Below are positions 55,317 through 64,000 of a stretch of 64,000 nt of DNA, piece by piece. Source of the DNA: Amycolatopsis vancoresmycina (GTDB taxonomy: Bacteria; Actinomycetota; Actinomycetes; Mycobacteriales; Pseudonocardiaceae); assembly GCF_000716785.1 (NCBI RefSeq), contig NZ_JNYY01000005.1, positions 588,364 to 652,363 of the forward strand, in the 5' to 3' direction. Positions within the stretch are counted from its first letter, which is position 1; every line of letters begins with the position of its first letter. Both the position numbers and the translations under genes were made by a program. The notes beneath the pieces were generated by a model that saw nothing but the letters and a program-made list of their open reading frames with translations, ran no database searches and had not been told where the DNA came from.

Positions 55317-55757
55317 TCATGCTTCGCGCGGCGTTGCCCGGACGAGCCGGTCCAGCGCGTCCCGCAGCGCCTCGACGTCCTTCGCCCAGGCGAGCACGAC
55401 CGTGCCGTCGGCCAGCTGCACCGGCAGCGAGTCGTACTTCCGCGGCACCGACCAGCCGCCCCCGAGGACTCGGGCGCCCACCGGCGTCCCGACGTCCGTC
55501 ACCGACGCGATGTCCGCGGCCGGCACCTTCTCGCGGCCCTGCCGCAGCTGCTCGGTCGTCACTTCCAGCGACAGGAACCGGCGCCGGGCGTACACCCACG
55601 GCATCGTGATGACGCACAGCCCGAGCCCGACCAGCAGCCAGCCGACGACGTGCACCGGCCCGCCCGTGACGAGCTCCGCGAGGGCGCCGACCAGCGCGAA
55701 CACCGGGCCCCAGCCGATCGCCGCCCAGCTCACGCCGGACTCGGCGTAGAGCCTCAC
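55317..55757 (-). CDS. Membrane protein with PH-like C-terminal domain
   Basis: A 146-residue protein: two transmembrane helices (about 8-30 and 36-56), then a soluble domain with LEVTTEQLRQGREKVPAADIASV and LPVQLADGTVVLAWAKDVEALRDAL, the strand-helix pattern of small bacterial PH-like domains such as DUF3093 relatives. GTG 55757 overlaps the upstream gene's stop as GTGA. Function unknown. Confidence 0.6.
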   Translation of the reverse strand: MRLYAESGVSWAAIGWGPVFALVGALAELVTGGPVHVVGWLLVGLGLCVITMPWVYARRRFLSLEVTTEQLRQGREKVPAADIASVTDVGTPVGARVLGGGWSVPRKYDSLPVQLADGTVVLAWAKDVEALRDALDRLVRATPREA

Positions 55758-56290
55758 AGCTTCTTGCCGACCTTGGGGAAGTAACCGCTCACCGACGGCA
55801 GGTACAGCAGCACCAGCGCGATGACGAACAGCAGCACCGCGACCAGCGTGAGGTAGGTGAGCACCGGCGCGAACGTGAAGATCAGCAGCACCATCACGAT
55901 CGGCAGGACGGTGAGCACCGTCCGCGCCGAGCGGGTGCCTTCACGCGCCTTGTACGCGAAGAGCAGGAACAGCAGCGTGAACACGGCCGACCCGACGAGC
56001 AGGAACCACAGCATCGCCGTGACGCCGTCCGCGATCATCTGCGGCGAGATCTTCGGGTCGGTGGTCCCCTTGACGTACCGGTCGATGACAGCCGACTTGC
56101 CCACCATCAGCTGCACGTACCCGAGCACCAGCAGCACCCCGCCGGCGAGCCACAGCCAGAACGACACCGCCACCGGACGCGGCGGCTTCGCCTTCGGGGC
56201 CTTCGCACCGGGCAGCACCGGATCGGGCGACCGGCCGAGCTTGCGCCGTTCGTCGTCGGTCAGACCGGTGAGGTCCTCTTTGTCTTCCAC
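55754..56290 (-). CDS. Four-helix membrane protein of unknown function
   Basis: A 178-residue protein with a charged N-terminus (LTDDERRKLGRSPDP) and four predicted transmembrane helices (about 43-63, 90-112, 122-140 and 144-166). No family recognised. It starts at GTG 56290 and lies 17 bases downstream of hemB, with which it may be co-transcribed. Confidence 0.65.
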   Translation of the reverse strand: MEDKEDLTGLTDDERRKLGRSPDPVLPGAKAPKAKPPRPVAVSFWLWLAGGVLLVLGYVQLMVGKSAVIDRYVKGTTDPKISPQMIADGVTAMLWFLLVGSAVFTLLFLLFAYKAREGTRSARTVLTVLPIVMVLLIFTFAPVLTYLTLVAVLLFVIALVLLYLPSVSGYFPKVGKKL

Positions 56291-56307
56291 GCGCAGAGAC
56301 TAACGGG

Positions 56308-57279
56308 TCAGTCCAGCCAGGCAGCGGCTTCGGCGGCCCAGTAGGTGAGGATCATGTCGGCGCCCGCGCGGCGGATGGACGTCAGCACCTCGAGGACGGT
56401 CCGCTCGCGGTCGAGCCAGCCGTTCGCGGCCGCGGCCTCGACCATCGCGTACTCGCCCGAGATGTTGTAGGCCGCCACCGGGACCGGGGAGATGTCCGCG
56501 GCCGCCTTGATGACGTCCAGGTACGACAGGGCGGGCTTGACCATCACCATGTCCGCGCCCTCGGCGAGGTCCAGCTCGATCTCGCGCAGCGCCTCGCGGG
56601 CGTTGCCCGGGTCCTGCTGGTAGGTCTTGCGGTCGCCCTTGAGCTGCGAATCGACGGCCTCGCGGAAGGGACCGTAGAAGGCGCTGGCGTACTTCGCGGC
56701 GTACGCGAGGATCGCCGCGTCCTTGTGCCCGACCTCGTCGAGCGCGCGGCGGATGACGCCGATCTGGCCGTCCATCATCCCGGACGGCCCGAGCACGTGC
56801 GCCCCGGCTTCGACCTGCGCGATCGCCATCTGCGCGTAGATCCGCAGGGTGGCGTCGTTGTCGACCCCGCCGTCGGCGTCGAGGACGCCGCAGTGGCCGT
56901 GGTCGGTGAACTCGTCGAGGCAGGTGTCGGCCATCAGCACGGTGGCGTCACCGAGTTCGTGCCGCAGGTCGCGCAGGGCGACGTTGAGGATGCCCTTTTC
57001 GTCGACCGCGCCGGAGCCCTCGGCGTCCCGGGTCTTGGGGATGCCGAACAGCATCAGCCCGCCGACACCGGCGTTGACCGCGTCGACGGCGGCCTTCCGC
57101 AGCGTGTCACGGGTGTGCTGGACGACGCCGGGCATGCTCGAGATCGGCCGCGGCGCGTCGATCCCTTCGGCGACGAACATCGGGAGGATCAGCTGGCGTG
57201 GCCGCAGCGTCGTTTCGCCCACCAGCCTGCGCATGGCCGGGGTGGTGCGAAGCCTGCGGGGACGATGCTCGGGGAACAC
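56308..57279 (-). CDS. hemB: Porphobilinogen synthase
   Basis: A 323-residue enzyme that joins two 5-aminolevulinates. Both active-site lysines are present: K196 ([10 protein letters not shown]) and K248 ([12 protein letters not shown]). The metal segment reads [14 protein letters not shown]: Cys 120 and 130 are kept but the middle zinc Cys is Asp 122, a hybrid of the zinc and magnesium types. GTG 57279 gives the normal length; the frame is open to 57321 but the extra residues are unlike the family. TAACTT lies seven bases before the GTG, so the transcript may be leaderless. Confidence 0.94.
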   Translation of the reverse strand: MFPEHRPRRLRTTPAMRRLVGETTLRPRQLILPMFVAEGIDAPRPISSMPGVVQHTRDTLRKAAVDAVNAGVGGLMLFGIPKTRDAEGSGAVDEKGILNVALRDLRHELGDATVLMADTCLDEFTDHGHCGVLDADGGVDNDATLRIYAQMAIAQVEAGAHVLGPSGMMDGQIGVIRRALDEVGHKDAAILAYAAKYASAFYGPFREAVDSQLKGDRKTYQQDPGNAREALREIELDLAEGADMVMVKPALSYLDVIKAAADISPVPVAAYNISGEYAMVEAAAANGWLDRERTVLEVLTSIRRAGADMILTYWAAEAAAWLD

Positions 57280-57328
57280 CCTTACCAAGTTACTCCGGCG
57301 CTGATCGCCGGGATTCCGCAAGGGTGCC

Positions 57329-57544
57329 TCAGGTCAGGTCGTCGAACTCGCCCGCGCGGCAGCCCTGCACCCAGGCGGCCATTTCCTCGCGGGTGAAGAA
57401 GATCGTGCCCGCCTCCGGCGCCTTGCTGTTGCGCACGGCCACCGAACCGTCCCCCAGCGCCGCGACCTCGACACACTCGCCACCGGTATCCCCGCTGAAG
57501 CTCGACTTGCGCCACACGACATCGGCAAGACCCTCAAAGCTCAT
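57329..57544 (-). CDS. DUF397 domain protein
   Basis: A 71-residue protein with the family pattern [20 protein letters not shown] and [30 protein letters not shown]397 proteins are small partners encoded next to XRE-DUF5753 regulators in actinomycetes, and are thought to bind and antagonise them (BldB/WhiJ-type systems). ATG 57544 overlaps the regulator's stop as ATGA. Confidence 0.92.
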   Translation of the reverse strand: MSFEGLADVVWRKSSFSGDTGGECVEVAALGDGSVAVRNSKAPEAGTIFFTREEMAAWVQGCRAGEFDDLT

Positions 57545-58404
57545 CGATACTCCTCTGCCAACCGCTCGATGAAGGTGACCGACTCGTCCGGCGCCAGAGC
57601 CAGTGCGCTGAGGTGGGCGAAGGCAACCTCGTGCGCTTCGATCTCATGGGGCTGCTCGAGATAGAACCCACCGGCGCGGTGCTCGACATACGCGACACCG
57701 GGATCACCCGACCAGGCGAAACCTATCACCGTGAAGGGGCCGATCACGCCGGGATGAGCACCGCGGTCGAAAGGCAGCACCTGGATGGTGATCTTCGGCT
57801 TGCCGGCCATCTTCACCAGATGCTCCAGCTGGCCGCGCATGACCTCCCGGCCACCGACCAGCCGACGCAGGACAGCCTCGTCCAGCACCGCCCACAACCG
57901 CAGGGGATCGGGCTCGCGCTCCAAGACGGCTCGCCGGGCGAGCCGCACGGTCGCCATCTGCTCGATCTCGTCGTCGGTGCGTTCGGTCGTGCCGCGCCGA
58001 AGCAGTGCATGCACGTAGTCGCTGGTCTGCAACAACCCCGGCACAGCCTGGGCCGCGTAGGTCTGCACCTGGTTCGCGCCCTGCTCCAAGCCGACGTAGA
58101 GCGAGAACCAGCTCGGCACGATCTCGGAGTAGCTCTCCCACCAGCCCTTGGTCCGCGAATGCTTCGCCGCGTCGATGTAGTCCGGCCACTGGCTCTTCGG
58201 CACCTTGAACAACGGCAGCAGGACCTCGTCGAGATCGCGCAGGACGACCGGCCGCTCCGCGGTCTCGTAGTAGGAGACCTTGGCGACCGTGCAGCGCAGC
58301 GCCTTCGCCACGTCCTTCTGCTCCAGCCCGGCCTCCTTGCGGAGCCGGACCAGTTCGAACGCCAGCCAGCGCCGCCACACGGTCGGGCTTGCCGTCTCGA
58401 CCAC
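57541..58404 (-). CDS. XRE family regulator with DUF5753 (Scr1/WhiJ-like)
   Basis: A 287-residue regulator. The N-terminal helix-turn-helix (about 15-70: LRKEAGLEQKDVAKALRCTV, AKVSYYE) is followed by the DUF5753 domain (about 95-275, with VPGLLQTSDYVHALL and the late GGFYLEQPHEIEAHEVAF). GTG 58404 is chosen since a GGAGG box lies seven bases ahead; GTG 58434 is an alternative. Paired with DUF397 in one transcript. Regulation of development or secondary metabolism is typical for this class. Confidence 0.9.
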   Translation of the reverse strand: MVETASPTVWRRWLAFELVRLRKEAGLEQKDVAKALRCTVAKVSYYETAERPVVLRDLDEVLLPLFKVPKSQWPDYIDAAKHSRTKGWWESYSEIVPSWFSLYVGLEQGANQVQTYAAQAVPGLLQTSDYVHALLRRGTTERTDDEIEQMATVRLARRAVLEREPDPLRLWAVLDEAVLRRLVGGREVMRGQLEHLVKMAGKPKITIQVLPFDRGAHPGVIGPFTVIGFAWSGDPGVAYVEHRAGGFYLEQPHEIEAHEVAFAHLSALALAPDESVTFIERLAEEYR

Positions 58405-58493
58405 GCTGCTCCCTCCGCGAACTCCCGAGTTCACCCGATCGGATGTCCGCCTGTTAATTCAAAATTTTCACTCAACACTCTAGCCTCGACGTC

Positions 58494-58814
58494 ATGCCCC
58501 CGCTCACACAGTTCCACGACATCGACGATCCTTCGCAGCTCCCGCCGTTGTGCGGCGAACCGGAGTTTTCCACCCTGGTCACCGAGCTGGCCCTCGCCGA
58601 AGCGCCCCGCCTGTTCGCCGTCGTCCAGGAGTACGGCGTGCGGGTGGACGCCAGGATCGCGGGCTGGGGGCTGGCGTTCGAAGACCGCGCCGACGTCATC
58701 AGCGTCGGCGGCCGGCTCCGCATGAGCCTGACCGCGCCGGAGCACGCCCTGCGGGGATTCCGCGCCGGCCCGCACGTCCACCCCCGGCTGGTCTGGCTGC
58801 CCCGCGAAGCGTGA
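58494..58814 (+). CDS. Hypothetical protein divergent from the XRE regulator
   Basis: A 106-residue soluble protein without recognised domain. It has a run with LPPLCGEPEFSTLVTELALA and a beta-prone C-terminal half (FEDRADVISVGGRLRMSLTA, AGPHVHPRLVWLP). The position, divergent from an XRE/DUF397 unit with an A/T-rich gap of about 90 bases, makes it a likely target of that regulator. A hairpin overlaps its end. Confidence 0.55.
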   Translation: MPPLTQFHDIDDPSQLPPLCGEPEFSTLVTELALAEAPRLFAVVQEYGVRVDARIAGWGLAFEDRADVISVGGRLRMSLTAPEHALRGFRAGPHVHPRLVWLPREA

Positions 58815-58848
58815 AGGCCGCCCCGGGCGAACCGGGGCGGCCTTCACG
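58812..58848. terminator. Bidirectional hairpin between the hypothetical gene and hemD
   Basis: Perfect 16-bp stem (58812-58827 with 58833-58848), 5-base loop. It begins in the stop codon of the rightward gene and ends six bases from the hemD stop. Confidence 0.8.
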
Positions 58849-58853
58849 ACCGA

Positions 58854-60386
58854 TCAGGAGCGGCGGGCCCGCTTGGCCTTCCGCGGCGGCGGCAGGGCGC
58901 CTTCCGCACGCAGGCGCGCCGCGTGCTCGGCGAGCGCGTCCACCAGGTGCGGGACGTCCGCCTTCTCCGGCTGGACGTCGACCCGGAGGCCGAACTCCAC
59001 CGCCGTTTCGGCCGTCTTCGGGCCGATGCACGCGACCAGCGTGCGGGTGTGCGGCTTGCCGGCGATGCCGACCAGGTTCCGCACGGTCGAGGACGAGGTG
59101 AAGCAGACCGCGTCGAAGCCGCCGGTCTTGATCATCTCGCGGGTCTCGGCGGGCGGCGGGGCGGCCCGGACGGTCCGGTAGGCCGTCACGTCGTCGATCT
59201 CCCAGCCGCGCTCACGCAGGCCCGCCGACAGCGTCTCGGTGGCGATGTCCGCCCGCGGCAGCAGCACGCGGTCGACCGGGTCCAGCACGTCGTCGTACGG
59301 CGGGAACTCGGCCAGCAGGCCCTCGGACGACTGCTCACCCGAGGGGATCAGCTCCGGGATGATGCCGAACGAACGCACCTTCGCCGCCGTCGACTCGCCG
59401 ACGCAGGCGATCTTCACGCCGGAGAACGCGCGGGCGTCCAGGCCGAACTCCTCGAACTTCTCCCACACCGCGCGGACCGCGTTGGTGGAGGTGAAGACGA
59501 TCCACTGGTAGCGGCCGTCGACCAGGCCCTTGACCGAGCGCTCCATCTGCGCCGGGCTGCGGGGCGGCTCGACCGAAATCGTCGGGACCTCGTGCGAGGT
59601 CGCGCCGTGGCCGCGCAGGCGCTCGGCCATCTCGCCGGCCTGCTCCTTGGTGCGCGGCACCAGGACCTTCCAGCCGTACAGCGCGCGCGACTCCCACCAC
59701 GACAGCTTCGAGCGGTGCCCGGCGGCCTGGCCGATCGTGACGATCAGCGGCCCGACGAGCTCGCCGGCGTCGTTCGCGACCTTCTCGAGCGTGGTGTCGA
59801 GGGTGCGCTGGGTGTTGATGGTGCCGTTCGCGGTGACCGCGACCGGGGTCGACGCCGGGACGCCGTTGCCGGTCAGCGCCGACGCGGCTTCGGCCAGGTG
59901 CGCCGACGTCGCGTGCAGCACCAGCGGGCCGGGCGCGGCGGCCAGTGCCGCCCAGTCGACGTCGCCGCGGACGTCGACCTCGGTGTGCGTGCCGCCCAGC
60001 GCGACGCCCGCGTACGCCGGGACGGCCGCGGCCGGGGAGACACCCGGGATGACGTCGAACACGGCGCTCGTGCGCGCGACCGCCTGCACCTCGGCCACCA
60101 CGGCCGGGGTGGTCAGCGGGTCGCCCGCGACCAGGCGCAGCACCAGCCGGCCGGCCTTGGCCTCGGTGGTCAGGTCCTTGGCGACCTCGGCGGCCTCGCC
60201 GACGGCGGGCCGGACCTCGGCGCCCTCGGCGGCCATGGCCAGCACGGCCTGGGGCACGTCGGGGTCGGTCACCACGACCTCGGCCTTGGTCAGCAGCTCC
60301 TGGGCACGGACCGTGAGCAGGCCGGCGTCGCCGGGCCCGGAGCCCACGAACGCTACGCGCCCGGTGGTCTTTCGCGCGGGGGTCAT
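58854..60386 (-). CDS. hemD: Bifunctional uroporphyrinogen-III methyltransferase-like/uroporphyrinogen-III synthase
   Basis: A 510-residue fusion. Residues 1-240 resemble SUMT/CobA (FVGSGPGDAGLLTVRAQELL at the start), but the normal GDPFVFGRG loop reads AGDPLTTPAVVAE, so methyl transfer is doubtful. Residues 255-495 are HemD (VLVPRTKEQAGEMAERLRGHG; FTSTNAVRAVWEKFEEFG; FTSSSTVRNLVG), which closes the tetrapyrrole ring. This fused form is common in actinobacteria. Follows hemC after a 79-base gap. Confidence 0.9.
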   Translation of the reverse strand: MTPARKTTGRVAFVGSGPGDAGLLTVRAQELLTKAEVVVTDPDVPQAVLAMAAEGAEVRPAVGEAAEVAKDLTTEAKAGRLVLRLVAGDPLTTPAVVAEVQAVARTSAVFDVIPGVSPAAAVPAYAGVALGGTHTEVDVRGDVDWAALAAAPGPLVLHATSAHLAEAASALTGNGVPASTPVAVTANGTINTQRTLDTTLEKVANDAGELVGPLIVTIGQAAGHRSKLSWWESRALYGWKVLVPRTKEQAGEMAERLRGHGATSHEVPTISVEPPRSPAQMERSVKGLVDGRYQWIVFTSTNAVRAVWEKFEEFGLDARAFSGVKIACVGESTAAKVRSFGIIPELIPSGEQSSEGLLAEFPPYDDVLDPVDRVLLPRADIATETLSAGLRERGWEIDDVTAYRTVRAAPPPAETREMIKTGGFDAVCFTSSSTVRNLVGIAGKPHTRTLVACIGPKTAETAVEFGLRVDVQPEKADVPHLVDALAEHAARLRAEGALPPPRKAKRARRS

Positions 60387-60465
60387 CTGTGCGTTTCTCC
60401 TCTTGCGGCGGCCACGCCGGATCGCGCGGCCACAGGTCTCCTACGTGCGGGTTGTGACGCCCAGG

Positions 60466-61413
60466 TCACTCGGTGGAGCCGGAAAGCGTCCCGGCTCCCA
60501 GGTCCAGCAGCTCGGCGGCCAGGTCCTTGCCCAGCTGGGCGGCCTGGTCCTTGTCGGCCAGCGCGGAGGCCCGGACCATGTCCACCGCGCCGTTCTCGCC
60601 TTCCGCGGCGGCGGTGCCGCGCAGCGAAATCCGTTCCACGACCTTGCCCTCGGCGTCGAGATCTTCGACGATCTCGGCGAGCGCGCCCACCGGCGCGCTG
60701 CACCCCGCCTCGAGCGCGGCCAGCAGGGCCCGCTCGGCCGTCACCGCGGCCCGCGTGCCCTCGTCGTCCAAAGTGGACCGGAGCAGCTGCTCGAGGTCCA
60801 CGTCGGCGGTCCGGCACTCCACCGCCAGCGCGCCCTGAGCGGGCGCGGGCAGCATCTGGATCGGGTCGAGGGTCTCGGTGATCGCCTCGACCAGACCGAC
60901 CCTGGCCAGTCCGGCACGCGCCAGCACCACGGCATCGAGCTCGCCGTCGGTCACCTTGCGCATGCGGGTGTCGATATTGCCGCGAATCGGCACGATTTCC
61001 AAACCGAGACCCAGCGCACGCAGCTGCGCGGTGCGCCGCGCGGCGCCCGTGCCCACCGTCGAACCCGGCGGCAGCTCGCCCAGCGTGAGCCCGTCGCGCG
61101 CGATCAGCGCGTCCCGCGGGTCTTCGCGCGGCGGCACGGCGGCCAGCGTGATGCCCGGCTCCGGCGCCGTCGGCAGGTCCTTGTACGAGTGGACGATGAC
61201 GTCGACCTCGTTGCGCAGCAAGGCTTCCCGCAGCGCGGAGGTGAACACGCCGACGCCGATCGTGGCGATCGGCGCGAGCGACTTGTCGCCGGGCGTGGTC
61301 ACCTTGACGATCTCGACCTCGACGCCGGTGGCGCGCAGGGCGTCGGCGACGGTCCCGGTCTGGGTGAGCGCGAGCTTCGATCCGCGCGTACCCATTCGAA
61401 TGACTCTGGTCAC
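60466..61413 (-). CDS. hemC: Hydroxymethylbilane synthase
   Basis: A 315-residue enzyme that polymerises four porphobilinogens. The dipyrromethane cofactor Cys is C238 in [10 protein letters not shown]; the catalytic Asp lies in VHSYKDLPT near residue 79, and Arg residues of [11 protein letters not shown] and [11 protein letters not shown] line the site. GTG 61413 starts two bases after the hemA stop. Confidence 0.95.
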   Translation of the reverse strand: MTRVIRMGTRGSKLALTQTGTVADALRATGVEVEIVKVTTPGDKSLAPIATIGVGVFTSALREALLRNEVDVIVHSYKDLPTAPEPGITLAAVPPREDPRDALIARDGLTLGELPPGSTVGTGAARRTAQLRALGLGLEIVPIRGNIDTRMRKVTDGELDAVVLARAGLARVGLVEAITETLDPIQMLPAPAQGALAVECRTADVDLEQLLRSTLDDEGTRAAVTAERALLAALEAGCSAPVGALAEIVEDLDAEGKVVERISLRGTAAAEGENGAVDMVRASALADKDQAAQLGKDLAAELLDLGAGTLSGSTE

Positions 61414-61415
61414 TA

Positions 61416-62723
61416 CTACTTCTTCTCTGAAGGGGGCTTCGGGCTCGCCACCGCGGCGGGCGCCTGCGGGTCGAGGCAGAACAGTTCGCGCAACGCGTTC
61501 GCGTAGTCGGTGTCGGCCGTCTCGGCGGCCAGCTGCTTGACGCGCACGGTCGGCGCGTGCAGCAGCTTGTCGACCACCCGGCGGACCGTGCGGCCGACCT
61601 CTTCGCGCACCGCGCTGTCCAGCTCCGGCAGCCGGTTGTCCAGCCGGAGCAGCTCGGCGTCGACGACCTCGGCCGCGCGGCGGCGCAACGCGGTCACCGT
61701 CGGCGTCACCTCGGCGCTGCGCTGCCCGGCGAGGTAGTCGCGCACCTCGTCGAGGACGATCCCGGTCGCTTTGGCGGTCTGGCGTTCGGTGGTCGGCGTG
61801 CCCGCCTCGCGCATCCGGCGCTGGATGGTGGCCAGGTCGACGACCCGGACGTCGGCCAGCTCGCCGACCGCCGGGTCGACGTCCCGCGGCAGGCCCAGGT
61901 CGCAGACGACCAGGGTGCGCCCGCCGCGCGGGAGCACGTGACCAGGTGCGAAGACGGCGTCCTGCGCGCCGGTGCAGCAGATCACGACGTCGGCGTCGCG
62001 CACGGCGTCGGCGACCCCGGACAGCGGGATCGCACGGGCCGGGACGCCCTGCTCGGTGACGTTCGCGGCCAGCCGGCGGGCGCGGGCGTCGGTGCGGTTG
62101 GCCACGGTGATCTCGCCGATCCCGGCCTTGCGCAGCTGCGACGCGCTCAGCGCGCCCATCGAGCCGGCGCCGACGATGACGGCGTGCTTGCCGGTGACGT
62201 CCCCGGCCGCGGCGAGCGCCTCGGACACGACCGAGGCACCGAGCTGGTCGAGCCCGGTCTCGGTGTGCACGCGCTTGCCGACGCGCAGGGTGGTCTGGAT
62301 CAGCTCGTGCAGCGTGCGGCCGACCGTGCCGGCTTCGCGCGCGGTGGCGTAGGAGGAGCGGACCTGGCCGAGGATCTGCGTCTCGCCGACGACCATCGAG
62401 TCCAGGCCCGAGGCGACGGAGAACAGGTGCTCGACGGCGGCACCGGCGTAGTGCACGTACAGGCTGTCGTAGAGCTCCGCCGGCTCCATCCCGGCCTGGC
62501 GGGAGAGCACGCGGCTGACGTCGTCGAGGCCGCCGTGGAAGGTCTCGACGACCGCGTAGACCTCGATCCGGTTGCAGGTCGAGACGAGCATGACCTCACT
62601 GACGTGCTCGGCCTGCTGCAGCTCGTCGAGGACCTTGCCGACCTCGGGCGCGGGGACCGCGACCCGCTCGAGCGTGCTCAGCTCCGCGCTGCGATGCGAG
62701 AGACCGACCGCCAACACGCTCAT
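61416..62723 (-). CDS. hemA: Glutamyl-tRNA reductase
   Basis: A 435-residue NADPH-dependent enzyme, the entry step of C5 haem synthesis. Catalytic Cys50 lies in [11 protein letters not shown]; the NADPH domain shows [20 protein letters not shown] near residue 182. The C-terminal dimerisation helix is intact. ATG 62723 overlaps the rex stop as ATGA, so it is coupled to rex as in Streptomyces rex-hemACD. Confidence 0.96.
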   Translation of the reverse strand: MSVLAVGLSHRSAELSTLERVAVPAPEVGKVLDELQQAEHVSEVMLVSTCNRIEVYAVVETFHGGLDDVSRVLSRQAGMEPAELYDSLYVHYAGAAVEHLFSVASGLDSMVVGETQILGQVRSSYATAREAGTVGRTLHELIQTTLRVGKRVHTETGLDQLGASVVSEALAAAGDVTGKHAVIVGAGSMGALSASQLRKAGIGEITVANRTDARARRLAANVTEQGVPARAIPLSGVADAVRDADVVICCTGAQDAVFAPGHVLPRGGRTLVVCDLGLPRDVDPAVGELADVRVVDLATIQRRMREAGTPTTERQTAKATGIVLDEVRDYLAGQRSAEVTPTVTALRRRAAEVVDAELLRLDNRLPELDSAVREEVGRTVRRVVDKLLHAPTVRVKQLAAETADTDYANALRELFCLDPQAPAAVASPKPPSEKK

Positions 62724-63634
62724 GAGCGCACCACCATTCCCCGTCCGCCGTCCGGACCCGTACCGTTCCGCCTGCCGTTGCCGTTCTCGGCGGGCACCAC
62801 CGCACCGGGTAACCCGGAATTGCCCTGATTCCCGGCGGCGTCGTCCGCGCGGCGGGCCACATGGAACGAGAGTATCTGCAGCTCCACGGCCAAATCCACT
62901 TTCCGGACCTCAATGTGAGCGGGAACCTGCAGCACGACGGGCGCGAAGTTGAGGATGCACTGGACACCGCCCGCGACCAGCCGGTCACACACCGATTGCG
63001 CGGCGGTCGGCGGGGTGGCGATCACGCCGATCGAAATGCCCCGCTCGGCGCAGATCCGCGGGATGTCGTCCATGTGCGACACCGGCAGCCCGCCGACCGG
63101 CACGCCGATCAGGTCCGCGTCCAGGTCGAACAGCGCCTCGACCGGGAAGCCGCGCCCCGGGAAGCCGCCGTAGTTGGCCAGCGCGTGGCCCAGGTTGCCG
63201 ATCCCGACCACGGCCACCTTGTGCTGCCGGGTCAGGCCGAGGATGCGCTCGATCTGGCTGACCAGGACGCCGACCTCGTAGCCGACGCCGCGGGTGCCGT
63301 AGGAGCCCAGGTAGGAGAGGTCCTTGCGCAGTTTCGCGGAATTGACCCCGGCGGCCTGCGACAGCTCTTCACTCGAAACGGTCGTGGCGCCTTGTTCGGA
63401 CATTCCGGACAAAACCCGGAGGTAGACGGCGAGCCGGGCGACCGCGGCTTCGGGAATGGACTTCGCCCGGACGGCCTCGGGAGCATCCCCGTTGCGGCCC
63501 GGCTCCCCGGCGGGTACCGCGGGCATTTCGGCGGTCGGGGCGTTGTCGGCGTCCGGCGTGGCCGGACGGCGGGGCCGTCGCGGTGCCCGGCCCGGGGAGT
63601 CCGCCGCGTCGCGCCTCCCCCGCTGTGTCACCAC
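62720..63634 (-). CDS. rex: Redox-sensing transcriptional repressor Rex
   Basis: A 304-residue NADH/NAD+-sensing repressor. After a disordered Arg/Pro/Ala-rich start of about 60 residues comes the winged helix ([20 protein letters not shown], then [12 protein letters not shown]) and the Rossmann domain ([29 protein letters not shown]). High NADH releases Rex from DNA and switches on respiratory genes. GTG 63634 has GGAG nine bases ahead; GTG 63631 is the alternative. Both tails are longer than in Streptomyces Rex. Probable operators lie ahead of rex itself and of nuo. Confidence 0.95.
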   Translation of the reverse strand: MVTQRGRRDAADSPGRAPRRPRRPATPDADNAPTAEMPAVPAGEPGRNGDAPEAVRAKSIPEAAVARLAVYLRVLSGMSEQGATTVSSEELSQAAGVNSAKLRKDLSYLGSYGTRGVGYEVGVLVSQIERILGLTRQHKVAVVGIGNLGHALANYGGFPGRGFPVEALFDLDADLIGVPVGGLPVSHMDDIPRICAERGISIGVIATPPTAAQSVCDRLVAGGVQCILNFAPVVLQVPAHIEVRKVDLAVELQILSFHVARRADDAAGNQGNSGLPGAVVPAENGNGRRNGTGPDGGRGMVVRS

Positions 63635-63751
63635 GCCGTCGTCTCCTGCCCGCTGTGCACCCGGCGGCCATCGCCACGGCCGTACCGAACTGTGTCTTGA
63701 CCCCGGTCTCGGAGTCCGGTTCGATGCCGGGCCCCCGGGGGCGATGGCCCT

Positions 63752-63781
63752 ACGGTAGACCACTTGTGAACGCACGCACAA
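63752..63781 (-). promoter_or_regulatory. Putative rex-hemACD promoter
   Basis: Read on the minus strand, TTGTGC (63776-63781) and TACCGT (63752-63757) are 18 bases apart. The -35 falls inside the Rex-like palindrome, so bound Rex would exclude RNA polymerase. Confidence 0.4.
63764..63781. promoter_or_regulatory. Rex operator-like site upstream of rex
   Basis: TTGTGAACGCACGCACAA: 12 of 14 fixed positions of the Rex consensus TTGTGAANNNNTTCACAA. The right arm starts CG instead of TT. Suggests autoregulation of rex-hemACD. Confidence 0.7.
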
Positions 63782-64000
63782 AGTCACAGGTCGGAGGCGG
63801 TTCCGGCGGCCCCACGATCATGACGGGGCGTCAGAATCCTTGCCCGCCAACCGCTTCCGGCACGGGCCCGCGCCGGCTCCGGCGGACCGGTCACCACCCC
63901 TCCACCCCCGCCCGGATGTCGCGAATGACTCATTCGGGACGTCGGAGGTCCCGAATGAGTCATTCGCGACATCCGGGGCAGGGCGGCGGGGGGCGGGGGG
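63782..64000. other. Gene-free right end of the window
   Basis: About 220 bases with no convincing gene. The only structured part is the large inverted repeat at 63911-63977; the last bases are G/C-rich. Confidence 0.5.
63911..63977. repeat. 67-bp inverted repeat with 30-bp arms
   Basis: Arms 63911-63940 and 63948-63977 are perfect complements, with a 7-base loop. Each arm contains its own 13-base palindrome GAATGACTCATTC. It lies upstream of rex; it may terminate a gene outside the window. Confidence 0.85.

Noticed and set aside
63784..63972. Short leftward frame at the right end
   Set aside because: It runs through both arms of the inverted repeat, is Pro/Gly/Arg-rich and has no ribosome binding site.

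Overview
The window is a high-GC actinomycete chromosome segment, most like Amycolatopsis or another member of the Pseudonocardiaceae. Grounds are strong G/C bias at third codon positions, frequent GTG starts, many 1-4 base start/stop overlaps, a menaquinone-based respiratory gene set, a BldC-type regulator, Rex next to hemACD, EspG/PPE-like type VII secretion accessory genes and an XRE-DUF5753/DUF397 pair. No rRNA, tRNA, CRISPR array, insertion sequence or prophage was seen. It reads as ordered core genome with a few accessory insertions.

Layout. 1-2.4 kb: truncated polysaccharide deacetylase, a dimethylargininase-like enzyme divergent from an Lrp/AsnC regulator, and an enoyl-CoA hydratase. 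2.6-5.7 kb: korAB (2-oxoglutarate:ferredoxin oxidoreductase). 5.8-9.2 kb: a small glyoxalase-fold protein, an acidic membrane-anchored protein, a long-chain polyprenyl diphosphate synthase and a secreted protein. 9.4-12.3 kb: a four-gene type VII (ESX) accessory cluster. 12.4-28.2 kb: the complete 14-gene nuoA-N complex I operon on the minus strand, with two Rex-type operators ahead of nuoA. 28.6-32.9 kb: menJ, menG and two GT4 glycosyltransferases (one MgtA-like). 33-36 kb: inositol-phosphatase-like protein, DUF3592 membrane protein, secreted M1 aminopeptidase. 36-41 kb: menD, menB, menE, a tiny secreted peptide and menA. 41-43.6 kb: a Cds1-like PLP enzyme, DUF4229 protein, second Lrp regulator, bldC and a small membrane protein. 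43.6-51 kb: MinD-like ATPase, cytochrome c maturation genes ccsB-resB-ccdA, then tlpA, a histidine phosphatase and hemL. 51.2-56.3 kb: a MacAB-like efflux set and three small membrane proteins. 56.3-63.6 kb: hemB, a DUF397/XRE pair, hemD, hemC, hemA and rex.

The genes form a redox and respiration neighbourhood: electrons enter through complex I, pass to menaquinone (polyprenyl synthase, MenA/B/D/E/G/J), and the haem and cytochrome c maturation genes supply the downstream carriers. rex and its probable operators, one set ahead of nuo and one ahead of rex-hemACD, would tie two of these blocks to the NADH/NAD+ ratio. From memory, the order hemACD, hemB, hemL, ccdA/resB/ccsA, menA, menE, menB, menD, mgtA, menG, menJ, polyprenyl synthase resembles the Rv0509-Rv0562 stretch of Mycobacterium tuberculosis, with nuo and the ESX cluster added between menJ and the polyprenyl synthase.

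The best candidates for something undescribed are the 45-residue secreted peptide between menE and menA, the 13-codon mini-ORF bridging korA and korB, the 25-bp duplication that carries the end of nuoC and the start signals of nuoD, the ESX accessory cluster whose lipoprotein starts with tandem TTA codons, and a family of long intergenic palindromes.
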